The notes beneath the pieces were generated by a model that ran no database searches, was not told the DNA's origin, and was given only the letters and a program-made list of their open reading frames with translations. DNA of 64,000 nucleotides from Nocardia coubleae NBRC 108252 (GTDB lineage: Bacteria; Actinomycetota; Actinomycetes; Mycobacteriales; Mycobacteriaceae): the NCBI RefSeq assembly GCF_001612805.1, contig NZ_BDBD01000010.1, forward strand, positions 1-64,000. Direction: 5' to 3'. A program made the position numbers and the translations under genes. Numbering within the stretch: the stretch's first letter is position 1; each line of letters starts with the position of its first letter. This document shows positions 8,083-16,643 of the stretch, piece by piece.

Positions 8083-8655
8083 ATGTTCTCGTCTCCCGAG
8101 GCCAATGCCTGCCGGGTCCTGCCCGTGCGCGCGGCCGGCGTCGCGGGCCCCCGGCCTGTTCCCGCGTCCGACATCGACTCCGTCGGCGGTGAGGTGGTCG
8201 TGACGACCCACCGCGTGACCTACAGCGACCGTTTGAAGGTCTTCATCGGCCCGCACGAGGACGTGGACAGCTTCCTGCGCCCGCTGCGCCGGATGGACGG
8301 TCATCAGCGCTTCGCGCTCGATCTGACGGTGCTTCCCGAGCCCATGCCCGCCACCGAGGTGACGGCATCGGTGAGCGCGGCCCGCGGCGATCTGGCGCTG
8401 CGCTGCACCGGCTCGGCCGACGCGATGACGCTGCAGCTGCGCACCACGGTCGATCATCTGCCGCGCCGCTACACCCTCGGGTTCCCCGGCAGCCGCCTCG
8501 GACTGCCCACGGTGTACGTGCCGCACGGCGACGACGACACCTACGTCTACCCGGAGGAGGTCTTCACCGCCGAGTACGCGGCGCAGATCTTCCACGAGTT
8601 CTTCCATCAGGGCGCCGTGCCCGCCGGACTCCAGCACCGCGAGATCCTCGACTGA
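8083..8655 (+). CDS. Hypothetical protein
   Basis: A 190-residue soluble protein that I do not recognise. There is no signal peptide or membrane helix. The middle is rich in beta-strand-like segments (for example VVVTTHRVTYSDRLKVFIG and YTLGFPGSRLGLPTVYVP). The C-terminus has an aromatic and acidic stretch, AEYAAQIFHEFFHQG. The ATG at 8083 is preceded by GTAGGTGAG. The upstream CRP-like palindrome suggests regulation by a CRP/GlxR-type factor. It is followed 77 bp later by xdhC. Confidence 0.7.
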   Translation: MFSSPEANACRVLPVRAAGVAGPRPVPASDIDSVGGEVVVTTHRVTYSDRLKVFIGPHEDVDSFLRPLRRMDGHQRFALDLTVLPEPMPATEVTASVSAARGDLALRCTGSADAMTLQLRTTVDHLPRRYTLGFPGSRLGLPTVYVPHGDDDTYVYPEEVFTAEYAAQIFHEFFHQGAVPAGLQHREILD

Positions 8656-8732
8656 GCTTTCACCGCGCCGGGATGCTCGCGGTTAGCTAGGCTGGACCGA
8701 AAGGTCACAGTCGGTGGAGAGGCCGGTGGGCG

Positions 8733-9812
8733 ATGCGCGATCTGCTCGGGCAGGTGCTCGATCTGCTCGCCGAGGGGCCGGTGGCGCTGGCCCGGATCGT
8801 CGACCGGATCGGGGCGGGGCCGCGCGATACCGGGGCCGCGATGGTGGTCACCCCTGGTGGTCGGGTCGTCGGCTCGCTCTCGGGTGGATGCGTCGAGGCG
8901 GCGCTGCTGGTGACGGCCCAACAGGTGCTCGCCGACGGCTCCGCCTGTGTGGAGCGATTCGCGGCAGCCGATGAGCTCACCGTCGGACTGCCGTGTGGCG
9001 GGGAGATCGAGGTCTTCGTCGAACGGCTCGACCACGCCGATCTTCCGCTGCTGCGAGAGCTGCGGGCCGCACTCGCCGCGCACCAGCCCATCGCCTACGC
9101 CACGACTCTCGAATCCACCCCGGATCGCCGGCTGCTGCGGCCCGGGCAGGTCACGCCGTGGCGCGGCCTCGACCAGGACGCGGCCGCACTGCTCACCGCG
9201 GGCCACAACGGCATGGTCGGCGCCCAGGACTGCACGCCTGCCGCCGCGACCCGCCCCCGCACCTTCGTCCAGGTGTTCCGCTCCCCCGCCCGCATGATCC
9301 TGGCAGGGGCCAACGACTACACCCGCGCCCTCACCACGGCCGCCACTCAGCTCGGCTACCGTGTCACCGTCGTCGACGCCCGCGAAACCTTCACCACCCC
9401 GGCACTTTTCCCCACCGCCGACGAAGTGGTCGTCGACTGGCCCCACCGCTACCTGGCCGCCGAAGCCGTGGCAGACCGCATCGACGACCGCACGGTCGTC
9501 TGCGTCCTCACCCACGACCCCAAATTCGACGTCCCCATGCTGGCCACCGCCCTCGACCTGCCTGCAGTCGCCTTCATCGGTGCCCTCGGTTCCCGCCGAG
9601 CCCACCGCGACCGCACCACCCGCCTCCGCGACCACGGCCTCTCCCCCACCACCATCGCCCGCATCCACAGCCCCCTCGGCCTCGACCTGGGCGCCCACAC
9701 CCCCGAGGAAACCGCCGTCTCCATCCTCGCCCAGATCCTCGCCACCCGAACCAACACCTCGGCCCGCCCCCTCACCACCCTGACCGGCCCCATCCACCCC
9801 CGAACACCCTGA
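8733..9812 (+). CDS. XdhC/CoxI family protein
   Basis: A 359-residue protein of the XdhC/CoxI family, chaperones that bind, sulfurate and insert molybdenum cofactor into xanthine- or CO-dehydrogenase-type enzymes. The N-terminal XdhC_CoxI part shows SLSGGCVEAALL near residues 50-60. The C-terminal Rossmann-like part (RMILAGANDYTRAL, VAFIGALGSRRAHRDR) is also complete. No xdh, cox or other large molybdenum hydroxylase subunit gene is adjacent, so the partner enzyme is encoded elsewhere. Codons toward the 3' end become strongly CCC/ACC-rich. An IS110 remnant follows directly. Confidence 0.88.
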   Translation: MRDLLGQVLDLLAEGPVALARIVDRIGAGPRDTGAAMVVTPGGRVVGSLSGGCVEAALLVTAQQVLADGSACVERFAAADELTVGLPCGGEIEVFVERLDHADLPLLRELRAALAAHQPIAYATTLESTPDRRLLRPGQVTPWRGLDQDAAALLTAGHNGMVGAQDCTPAAATRPRTFVQVFRSPARMILAGANDYTRALTTAATQLGYRVTVVDARETFTTPALFPTADEVVVDWPHRYLAAEAVADRIDDRTVVCVLTHDPKFDVPMLATALDLPAVAFIGALGSRRAHRDRTTRLRDHGLSPTTIARIHSPLGLDLGAHTPEETAVSILAQILATRTNTSARPLTTLTGPIHPRTP

Positions 9813-9830
9813 GCCCCTCGTTACCTTACA

Positions 9831-10352
9831 GTGGTTGTTCCCGGCTCGCGCTCCGCCGAGAGCGTCCTGCCCAAGCTCGCCGATTCATTGAAAGCTGTTC
9901 TGCTGCAACGCAAGCAAATGACGGTCGATATCGAAGAGATGTTGGCCGATCACCCTCTTTCCCAGGTCCTGACCTCGATGCCGGGCATCGGAGTCAGGAC
10001 CGGCGCCCGCATCCTGCTCGAAGTCGGCGACGGCACCGCATTCGCCTCGGCCCGCCAGCTGGCCTCCTACGCGGGCATCGCCCCGATCACCCACCGATCA
10101 GGCAGCTCGATCCGCGGCGAGTTCCCGTCCCGATCGGGCAACCACAAGCTCAAACGGGCGTTGTTCCTCTCCGCGTTCGCCGCCCTGCACGATCCAATCA
10201 GCCGCGCCTACTACGACCGAAAGCGCGCTGAAGGCAAGATGCACAACGCCGCTCTCATCTGCCTGGCAAGACGCCGCTGCGACGTTCTCTACGCCATGCT
10301 CAAAACCAAGACGCTCTATCGCCACCCCGCCGTCCTCAGCGCCGCCGCATAG
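9831..10352 (+). pseudogene. IS110-family transposase, C-terminal remnant
   Basis: The 173 residues match only the second half of an IS110 transposase. A short linker is followed by the Transposase_20 (HhH-type) domain, with TSMPGIGVRTGARILLEVGD near residues 47-66, SYAGIAPITHRSGSS, and the Ser-containing SIRGEFPSRSGNHKLKRALF region. The natural-looking C-terminus is kept. The N-terminal DEDD/RuvC-like catalytic domain and the left end of the element are missing; the remnant begins immediately after xdhC. It cannot be active on its own. It marks a past insertion followed by deletion. Confidence 0.88.
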
Positions 10353-10381
10353 AACTTCCGACTCTGACGGCGACTGACAAG

Positions 10382-10810
10382 ATGATCGTCGTGGAGTACC
10401 CGACACGCGAGCCTGACCGGCCCACCGCGCCCGGTCTGCAGGACATCCTTCTCGAACTCGTACGCCGCGAGCCGATCTTCCACCGCCCCGAACTCGGCAC
10501 CACCCGCGAGGACTTCGAACGGTCGACAGCACCGGATTTCTGGGAGACCGGCGCATCCGGGCAGCGCTACAGCAGGGAATACGTCTGGGCCACAATCGAA
10601 CAACGGCAACTCGCCACCCCACAGGATCCGCCCCAGCGCGACCCATGGAAGACCAGCGACTTCCAACTACGCGAGATCGCCCCGAATACCTACCTGCTCA
10701 CCTACACCCTCCAACAACCAGATCGACTAACCCGACGACTGACCATCTGGCAACGCACCAACAGCAACTGGACGATCCTCTACCACCAGGGAACCGTCGT
10801 CACCGAATAG
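10382..10810 (+). CDS. Hypothetical protein, possible NTF2/DUF4440-like fold
   Basis: A 142-residue soluble protein. An N-terminal helix (DILLELVRREPIFHRPE) precedes beta-rich segments (SDFQLREIAPNTYLLTYTL, RRLTIWQRTNSNWTILYHQG). This layout is typical of small NTF2-like or DUF4440 proteins, where a gene-specific ligand or catalytic pocket forms in the cone-shaped sheet. The assignment rests on pattern only. It sits just behind the IS110 remnant and may have been brought in or exposed by that insertion. The ATG at 10382 is the first in frame. Confidence 0.65.
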   Translation: MIVVEYPTREPDRPTAPGLQDILLELVRREPIFHRPELGTTREDFERSTAPDFWETGASGQRYSREYVWATIEQRQLATPQDPPQRDPWKTSDFQLREIAPNTYLLTYTLQQPDRLTRRLTIWQRTNSNWTILYHQGTVVTE

Positions 10811-10896
10811 CGAACATGACCGATCGCAACCACTTGCGGAAACTAAAGGGACACCCCCCGACCACGGATCCCCTCACAGACGCCGACCGCGCCCAC

Positions 10897-11565
10897 TCAG
10901 TTCCGCGGACCGATACAGACAACGAAATCCCGCTCGGAATGGACGAACAGCGTCGTCGGCAGTCCCGCGCAGTCGAGCGCGTCCGCCTGATCTGTCGCCG
11001 ACCCCGTCACCTTGCGCAACACCCGGCCCTCCGCCGCCGGATCGGAGCACGCGACCTTCTGCCACCGGATCTCGTCACGGAACCAGCCGACCGTCAATCG
11101 GCCGACACACTGCCCGGCGGTGACCCGCTGCATCGATTCCTCGATCTCGACCTGATCCTGCAGGTACGCGGTGAACACGACCCCGAGTGCGAAGAGAAGC
11201 GGGATCGTGAAACCGAGGGCGCCGACACGCCGGAACAGTGGTTTGCCCGGATCCATCGGCCGACGACCCCACGCGGTCTCGGGCGCGGGCAGGGCGGCGA
11301 TACGGCGCCGGTTCCTGGCGTTGACGACGAATCCGCCGAGGTTGTAGAACAGCGATTGCACGCCCCACCACCCGAACCACGCACTGCCGATGGTGATCTC
11401 GCGGTAGGTCGCCAGCCCGCAGTCGCGGCAGAACGGGCCTTCCTCGGTGGTTTCGACCCGGAAGATCAGCAGACCCCAGTGCCCGACGAGATCCACATCG
11501 ATGGCCGGCGATGCCCCACAATGCCGACACCGGACACTACCGTTGAGCTGAACCTCCAACACCAC
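10897..11565 (-). CDS. Zinc-ribbon membrane protein, unknown function
   Basis: A 222-residue protein with an N-terminal double Cys-pair (CRHCG near residue 13 and CRDCG near residue 46) that looks like a split zinc ribbon. A weakly hydrophobic aromatic stretch lies around residues 60-80. A clear membrane helix (GALGFTIPLLFALGVVFTAYL) follows near residues 115-135. The C-terminal domain of about 85 residues has four cysteines (GQCVG, VACSD, LDCAG, VVCIG) that could form two disulfides outside the cell. The arrangement is typical of actinobacterial proteins of unknown role. Start at ATG 11565. Confidence 0.75.
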   Translation of the reverse strand: MVLEVQLNGSVRCRHCGASPAIDVDLVGHWGLLIFRVETTEEGPFCRDCGLATYREITIGSAWFGWWGVQSLFYNLGGFVVNARNRRRIAALPAPETAWGRRPMDPGKPLFRRVGALGFTIPLLFALGVVFTAYLQDQVEIEESMQRVTAGQCVGRLTVGWFRDEIRWQKVACSDPAAEGRVLRKVTGSATDQADALDCAGLPTTLFVHSERDFVVCIGPRN

Positions 11566-11646
11566 TGAACTTCTTCTCCCACAAGCTGATTCGCCAGAAC
11601 CGGCAAACAGTACGGATCAGCAGCCGTGAGGGCAAGGGGTGCGCGC

Positions 11647-11683
11647 CTCCGACCGCCTCGTCGCGACGACGAGGCGGTCGGAG
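11647..11683 (-). terminator. Strong stem-loop after gpgS
   Basis: Perfect 17-bp arms at 11647-11663 and 11667-11683 with a 3-nt loop (CGA), 8 bp after the gpgS stop. It is GC-rich without a T-tract, as is common for actinobacterial terminators. It probably ends the dapE-to-gpgS operon. Confidence 0.8.
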
Positions 11684-11690
11684 TGAGGTG

Positions 11691-12629
11691 TCAGGCGGCG
11701 ACCTGTTCGGGGCGGAGGGTTTTCATCGGGGGGCGGTCTTCGAGGGAGACCTCGGTGGTGTGGGGGATGAATTCGCCTGCGATGAGGGGGAATTGGGTGA
11801 GGGGGGCGCCGGAGTCGGGGACGCCGCTGCGGCGCAGGGCGGTGCCGAGGATCTGGCGGCTCATCACGCCGAGGTCGGAGAGGGGGCGGTTGCGGTGGGT
11901 GCGGACGCCGAGGTTCACCTGGGTGATGGCGTCGAGGCCCAGGCGATCGTAGGTGTCGAGCAGCAGGCCGATCTCCACGCCGTAGCCGGGGGCGAAGGGG
12001 ACGGCGGTGAGCAGTTCGCGGGTACCCGCGTATTCGCCGCCGAGCGGTTGCAACACCTGGACCAGTTCGGGGCGCAGCGCCGCCAGCAGGGGGCGGGCGA
12101 CCAGCTCGGTGACCCGGCCACCGCCGTTGGCGTCCACGGACTCGCCCTGCCGCAGCGGGCGCCGGTAGTAGGCCTTGGACAGGTGGGTGCCGGGCATGGT
12201 CAGCAGCGGGCCGAGCAGCTTGGGCACGAACGCCGGATCGGGATCGATGAGGTCGGAGTCGACGAAGGCGATGAGGTCACCGGAGGTGCAGGCCAGCGAC
12301 CGCCACAGCGCCTCGCCCTTGCCCGCGACCGGCTCGAGCTCGGGCACGGCCTCCTCGCGGGTCACCACCTCGGCGCCCGCGCGCCGCGCACGTTCGGCGG
12401 TGGCATCGGTGGATCCGGAATCGAGCACGATCAGTTCGTCGACAAGGGTGCCGAGCAGCGGCCGGATACTGGCCACCACGTCGGCGACGGTGTCCTGCTC
12501 GTCGAGGGCGGGCAGCACCACCGAAACGGTGCGACCCGCTTTGGCGGCGACCAGGTCGCCGACCGTCCAGTCAGGGGTGTCCCAGGTGTGGGTAGTGGCC
12601 CAGGCGGGCTCGCGGTGTTGGATTTTCAT
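11691..12629 (-). CDS. gpgS: Glucosyl-3-phosphoglycerate synthase (GT81)
   Basis: Transfers glucose from UDP-glucose to 3-phosphoglycerate, the first step toward glucosylglycerate and the methylglucose lipopolysaccharides of mycobacteria and nocardiae. The GT-A signature VSVVLPALDEQDTV is near residue 35. The metal-binding DSD in FVDSDLIDPDP is near residue 125, and GGEYAGTRELL contributes to the acceptor site. The ATG at 12629 overlaps the folP2 stop and gives 312 residues; a longer open frame to 12755 lies inside folP2 and is rejected. It is the last gene of the operon, as Rv1208 follows folP2 in M. tuberculosis. Confidence 0.95.
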   Translation of the reverse strand: MKIQHREPAWATTHTWDTPDWTVGDLVAAKAGRTVSVVLPALDEQDTVADVVASIRPLLGTLVDELIVLDSGSTDATAERARRAGAEVVTREEAVPELEPVAGKGEALWRSLACTSGDLIAFVDSDLIDPDPAFVPKLLGPLLTMPGTHLSKAYYRRPLRQGESVDANGGGRVTELVARPLLAALRPELVQVLQPLGGEYAGTRELLTAVPFAPGYGVEIGLLLDTYDRLGLDAITQVNLGVRTHRNRPLSDLGVMSRQILGTALRRSGVPDSGAPLTQFPLIAGEFIPHTTEVSLEDRPPMKTLRPEQVAA

Positions 12630-13492
12630 GCCAGACCTCGCAGAGTTCGTGCGGGGGGCCGGATGCCCTGGATTGCGGCGATCATGTCCACGACCCGCCG
12701 GGTCTCGGCGACTTCGTGAACCCGGAAGACCCGAGCGCCCGCGGCGGCCGCCCACGCGGTTGCCGCCAGTGTGCCCTCGACCCTCTCGGTCAGACCGACA
12801 CCTAGAGTCTCCCCGATAAAGTCCTTGTTACTCAGGGCCATCAGCACTGGCCACCCGGTTTTTACGAGACTGTCGATTCCACGCAACAACTCGAGCCCGT
12901 GATAGGTGTTTTTTCCGAAATCGTGAGTGGGATCGATCACGATTCCGTCGCGACGCACCCCGGCGGCGGCCGCGCGTTCGGCCGCGGCGGCCACGGTGGC
13001 GGTCACTTCGGCGACCACGTCGGCGTAGCGCACCCGGTGCGGACGGGTGCGCGGCACGGCGCCACCGGTGTGGCTGCAGACGATCCCGGCACCCAGGTCG
13101 GCGGCCACGTGGACGAGCTCCGGATCGGCCCCTGCCCAGGTGTCGTTGACGAGGTCGGCACCGGCCGCAACGGCATCCCCGGCGACCTTGCCGCGCCAGG
13201 TGTCCACACTGATCAACAGCTCCGGATACTTCTCCCGGATCGCCGCGACGAACGGAACCACCCGTCGCGTTTCCTCGGCCGCGTCGACCGTGTCGCCCGG
13301 CCCGGCCTTCACCCCGCCGATGTCGACCAGATCGGCGCCTTCGTCGACGGCCCGCGTCACCCGGTCCATCGCGGCCCGGTCGGTGAAGGTGGCGCCCCGG
13401 TCGTAGAACGAGTCGGGGGTGCGGTTCACGATCGCCATCACCAGCGCGCGATCGGTCGGCACGGGCCGACCACAGAAGGTGGGTTCAGGCAT
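12626..13492 (-). CDS. folP2: Dihydropteroate synthase paralogue FolP2
   Basis: A TIM-barrel protein of the dihydropteroate synthase family, 288 residues. The pterin-binding motif appears as NRTPDSFYDRG near residues 23-33, with DLVDIGG near residue 55, SVDTWRG near residue 97 and IDPTHDFGK near residue 185. Mycobacterial FolP2 has been reported to lack normal DHPS activity, so a different pterin-related or regulatory role is possible. The constant placement beside gpgS suggests a link to that pathway. It overlaps gpgS by ATGA and starts 3 bp after the fadD6 stop. Confidence 0.92.
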   Translation of the reverse strand: MPEPTFCGRPVPTDRALVMAIVNRTPDSFYDRGATFTDRAAMDRVTRAVDEGADLVDIGGVKAGPGDTVDAAEETRRVVPFVAAIREKYPELLISVDTWRGKVAGDAVAAGADLVNDTWAGADPELVHVAADLGAGIVCSHTGGAVPRTRPHRVRYADVVAEVTATVAAAAERAAAAGVRRDGIVIDPTHDFGKNTYHGLELLRGIDSLVKTGWPVLMALSNKDFIGETLGVGLTERVEGTLAATAWAAAAGARVFRVHEVAETRRVVDMIAAIQGIRPPARTLRGLA

Positions 13493-13494
13493 CG

Positions 13495-15261
13495 CTATCG
13501 CGGAGCTCTACCCGCGGCGACGTCGTCGGCGTAGCCGTCGTAGGCCGGGACGTAGCCCTCGGTCGGTCCGCTGAGCACGTACAGCTGCCCCTCGGCGTCG
13601 CCGGCGTAGCCCTGCTTGCGCAGTTCCACCTTGCGGCTCTTGAAGGTGGAGGTCTGCTCGAGTTCGGCGACCACCCGGACGAACAGCGGGACCGCGTAGA
13701 GCGGCAGCCGCTCGTAGACGGTGGCGGCCAGCCCCTTGCCGTCGAATTCGGCATCGGGGTGCAGGGTGATCGCGGCCATGCCCGCCTTGCCGTCGGTGCC
13801 GGGAATGTCCACCCCGAACACCACCGCCTGCTCGACGCTCGGGTGCTGATCGAGCGCGCCCTCCACCTCGGTGGTGGCGACGTTCTCGCCCTTCCAGCGG
13901 AAGGTGTCACCGAGCCGGTCGACGAACGCGATGTGCCAGAAGTGCTGGTCGCGCACCAGGTCGCCGGTGTCGAACCAGCAGTCGCCCTTCTTGAACCCGT
14001 CGCGGACCAGCTTGGATTCGGAGGCCTTCGCATCGGTGTAACCGTCGAAGGGTTGACGGTTGTTCACCTTCGCCAGCAGCAGTCCGACGCCACCGGAACG
14101 CACCTTGCGCAGCTTCCCGTCCGGTCCACGACGCGGCTTACCGGTCTCGTCGTCGTATTCGACCACCGCGTACGGCAGCGGGCACAGCCCGGCCGTGCGG
14201 TCGACACCGAAGGCGTTGACGAAGGCGAGCGGCGCCTCGCTCGACCCGTAGAACTCCACCACCCGGTCGATGCCGAAGCGGCGCCGGAACTCGTCCCACA
14301 GCTCCGGCCGCAGCCCGTTGCCGACAACGAGCCGTACTCGGTTGTTCTTCTCCTCGGGGTGTACGGGCTGGTTGAGCAGGTAGCGGCACAGCTCACCGAT
14401 GTAGATGAACGCCGTGGCCCCTTCGCGGGCGATCTCGGCCCAGAAGCCGGAGGCGGAGAATTTGCGCGCGAGCACATAGGTCGACTCACCGGCCAGCACC
14501 GCCGACAGCGCCACTGTGAGCGCGTTGTTGTGGTACAGCGGCAGGCAGCAGTACAGGGCGTCGTCGCCGCGCAACCGCACGCCGAGCCCGCCGAGCCCGG
14601 CCATGCTCTTGGTCCAGCGCAGGTGGGTCATCACGCTGGCCTTCGGCATACCGGTGGTACCGGAGGTGAAGATCAGGAACGCGCGTTCACCCGCCGTCAC
14701 CTGCTCACAGACCACGGGGTCGGAAGCCGTTGCGCCACGCGCCGATTCGGCGAGTTCCTCGGACATCAGCACGTTCGCCGGTGCCTCGGGCAGCGAATCG
14801 AACGCTTCCAGGCATTCCTCACCGACCACGACCAGCACGCTGTCGAGCAGCCCGATGCTGTGGGCCAGCACCTGATCGCGCTGGTTGTAGTTGAGCAACC
14901 CGACGGTGGCGCCGAGTTTGAGCACCGCGAGCACCGTGAACAGCGTCTCGGGGCGGTTGGTCATGAGCACGCCGACCACGTCGCCGCGATCGACTCCGCG
15001 CGCGGAAAGCACTGCGGCGTACCGGTTCACCTCGCTGTTGGCGGCGCGGTAGGTGTAGGAACGGCCTTCGAAGCGCAGGAACACCCGGTCGGGCCGCCGG
15101 TGGGCGAGCCGCTGGAAGTACTTGCCGATGGAGGCTTTGTCCTTGGGCCCCACCAGCATTCCCGGTGCGTTGCGCAACATGCGCGGTGCGTCCATGGCCA
15201 TGCCCGGCAGCTTCTTGGCCAGGTCGAACACGCTGACGGTGTCGCGGGCGTCGTTGCTCAC
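13495..15261 (-). CDS. fadD6: Long-chain fatty acyl-CoA synthetase FadD6
   Basis: An AMP-forming ligase of 588 residues, of the FadD6/FATP-like very-long-chain type. It activates fatty acids to acyl-AMP and then acyl-CoA. The P-loop LIFTSGTTGMPKAS is near residue 198. YGSSEAP is near residue 342, the FDTGDLVRD hinge region near residue 435, and the catalytic lysine region STFKSRKVELR near the end. It lies in the dapE-LOG-LOG-fadD6-folP2-gpgS operon, as does Rv1206. It may supply acyl chains for the acylated methylglucose lipopolysaccharide; that link is inference. Confidence 0.94.
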   Translation of the reverse strand: MSNDARDTVSVFDLAKKLPGMAMDAPRMLRNAPGMLVGPKDKASIGKYFQRLAHRRPDRVFLRFEGRSYTYRAANSEVNRYAAVLSARGVDRGDVVGVLMTNRPETLFTVLAVLKLGATVGLLNYNQRDQVLAHSIGLLDSVLVVVGEECLEAFDSLPEAPANVLMSEELAESARGATASDPVVCEQVTAGERAFLIFTSGTTGMPKASVMTHLRWTKSMAGLGGLGVRLRGDDALYCCLPLYHNNALTVALSAVLAGESTYVLARKFSASGFWAEIAREGATAFIYIGELCRYLLNQPVHPEEKNNRVRLVVGNGLRPELWDEFRRRFGIDRVVEFYGSSEAPLAFVNAFGVDRTAGLCPLPYAVVEYDDETGKPRRGPDGKLRKVRSGGVGLLLAKVNNRQPFDGYTDAKASESKLVRDGFKKGDCWFDTGDLVRDQHFWHIAFVDRLGDTFRWKGENVATTEVEGALDQHPSVEQAVVFGVDIPGTDGKAGMAAITLHPDAEFDGKGLAATVYERLPLYAVPLFVRVVAELEQTSTFKSRKVELRKQGYAGDAEGQLYVLSGPTEGYVPAYDGYADDVAAGRAPR

Positions 15262-15270
15262 GTCGATCTC

Positions 15271-15825
15271 CTACCCTCGGGCCGCGGCCGGTGTCAACGC
15301 GGCGAACGCGGCTGGCAGGTCGGCGGCCACAACGATGCGGTCGCGCGCCTGCTGTGTGACAATCTTGCGCTCGAACAGCTCGTCCAACCAGCCGAACAGC
15401 CCGCGGTAGAAACCGTCGGCGTCGAGCACGACCACAGGTTTGGTGTGTTCGCCCAGGTAACCGCCGGTCCAGGTTTCGAAGAATTCCTCGAGCGTCCCGA
15501 CGCCGCCGGGCAGGGTGAGGAAGGCGTCGGCGCGTTCTTCCATCAGTTGTTTGCGCTGGCGCATGGTGTCGGTGACGAGCAGTTCGTCGGCGGCGGTATC
15601 GGCGACCTCGCGGTGCACCAGATGCTTGGGGATCACCCCGACGGTGTGCGCGCCGCCCGCCCGCGCGGCCGCCGCGACCGCGCCCATCATCGACACCCGG
15701 CCACCGCCGGACACCAGTTGCCAACCGCGACGGGCGATTTCGGTGCCCACCTGGGAGGCCAGGTCGATCAGTTCCGGTTCGGTTGTACTTGCCGAGCAAT
15801 AAACGCAGATCGAGTAGTTCACCAC
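15271..15825 (-). CDS. LOG family protein (Rv1205-like)
   Basis: A 184-residue protein of the LOG (Lonely Guy) family, nucleoside 5'-monophosphate phosphoribohydrolases that release free adenine-type bases including cytokinins. The nucleotide-binding SGGGRVSMMG is at residues 39-48, the catalytic R-x-K region MRQRKQLM near residue 90, and the hallmark PGGVGTLEE at 106-114. Rv1205 is the M. tuberculosis cytokinin-producing LOG and sits at the same place. The start is GTG 15825 or GTG 15822, both overlapping the stop of the upstream LOG paralogue. Confidence 0.92.
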   Translation of the reverse strand: MVNYSICVYCSASTTEPELIDLASQVGTEIARRGWQLVSGGGRVSMMGAVAAAARAGGAHTVGVIPKHLVHREVADTAADELLVTDTMRQRKQLMEERADAFLTLPGGVGTLEEFFETWTGGYLGEHTKPVVVLDADGFYRGLFGWLDELFERKIVTQQARDRIVVAADLPAAFAALTPAAARG

Positions 15826-16643
15826 TGGTCCTCGGTGCCGAGCCGTTCGATGTCGCCGCCGCGTCCGCCGGTCGCCTCCTTGACGATGCGCACCACGTCT
15901 TCGACGCTGTCGGTGACCTGGATGAGGTCGAGATCCTCCGGCGAGATCTTGCCCGACCCGGCCAGCGAATTACGCATCCACTCCACCAGCCCGGACCAGT
16001 AGGCCGTGCCGAACAGGATGATCGGGAAGCGGGTGATCTTGCGGGTCTGCACCAGGGTGAGCGCCTCGAACAGTTCGTCGAGGGTGCCGAAACCGCCGGG
16101 CAGGCAGACGAAGGCCTGCGAGTACTTCACGAACATCGTCTTGCGGACGAAGAAGTAGCGGAAGTTGATCCCCAGGTCCACCCAGTCGTTGAGCCCCTGT
16201 TCGAACGGCAGCTCGATGCCGAGGCCGATCGAGTATCCGCCCGCCTCCGAGGACCCACGGTTGGCCGCCTCCATCGCCCCGGGCCCGCCGCCGGTGATGA
16301 TCGCGAAACCGGCGTCGGTGAGCGCGGACCCGATCGCCCGTGCCGCCGCGTACTCCGGGTGGTCGACCGGCGTACGCGCCGAGCCGAACACCGTGACGGC
16401 GGGCGGCACCTCGGCCAGCGCGCCGAAGCCCTCGACGAACTCGGCCTGGATCCGCAGCACCCGCCACGGGTCCGTGTGCACCCACTCGCTGTCCTGACGG
16501 GTGTCGAGAAGATTGCGGTCCGCGGTCCGTGCTCCCGGCTTGCGTTCGCGTCGGAACATCACCGGCCCACGGAACTTCGGTTTGGCCTTCCCCACCTGTT
16601 CATCCACGGATTCGCTCGACATGTCCTCCACGCTACTGGGCAC
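15819..16643 (-). CDS. TIGR00730-type LOG family protein, larger paralogue
   Basis: A 274-residue second LOG-fold protein directly upstream of the Rv1205-like gene. It carries [13 protein letters not shown] near residue 118 and [12 protein letters not shown] near residue 185. An N-terminal basic extension of about 70 residues distinguishes it from the short form. The likely activity is nucleotide 5'-monophosphate nucleosidase (PpnN/LOG-like), but the substrate is uncertain. A GTG at 16643 overlaps the dapE end by 11 bp. An ATG at 16622 behind GTGGAGG is an alternative start that would give 267 residues. Confidence 0.9.
   Translation of the reverse strand: MPSSVEDMSSESVDEQVGKAKPKFRGPVMFRRERKPGARTADRNLLDTRQDSEWVHTDPWRVLRIQAEFVEGFGALAEVPPAVTVFGSARTPVDHPEYAAARAIGSALTDAGFAIITGGGPGAMEAANRGSSEAGGYSIGLGIELPFEQGLNDWVDLGINFRYFFVRKTMFVKYSQAFVCLPGGFGTLDELFEALTLVQTRKITRFPIILFGTAYWSGLVEWMRNSLAGSGKISPEDLDLIQVTDSVEDVVRIVKEATGGRGGDIERLGTEDQW

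Noticed and set aside
9831..10352. Active IS110 element with bridge RNA
   Set aside because: The N-terminal catalytic domain and left end are missing.
13759..16002. A 747-codon plus-strand open frame over fadD6 and the LOG genes
   Set aside because: Antisense shadow; the minus strand has well conserved enzymes with motifs in place.
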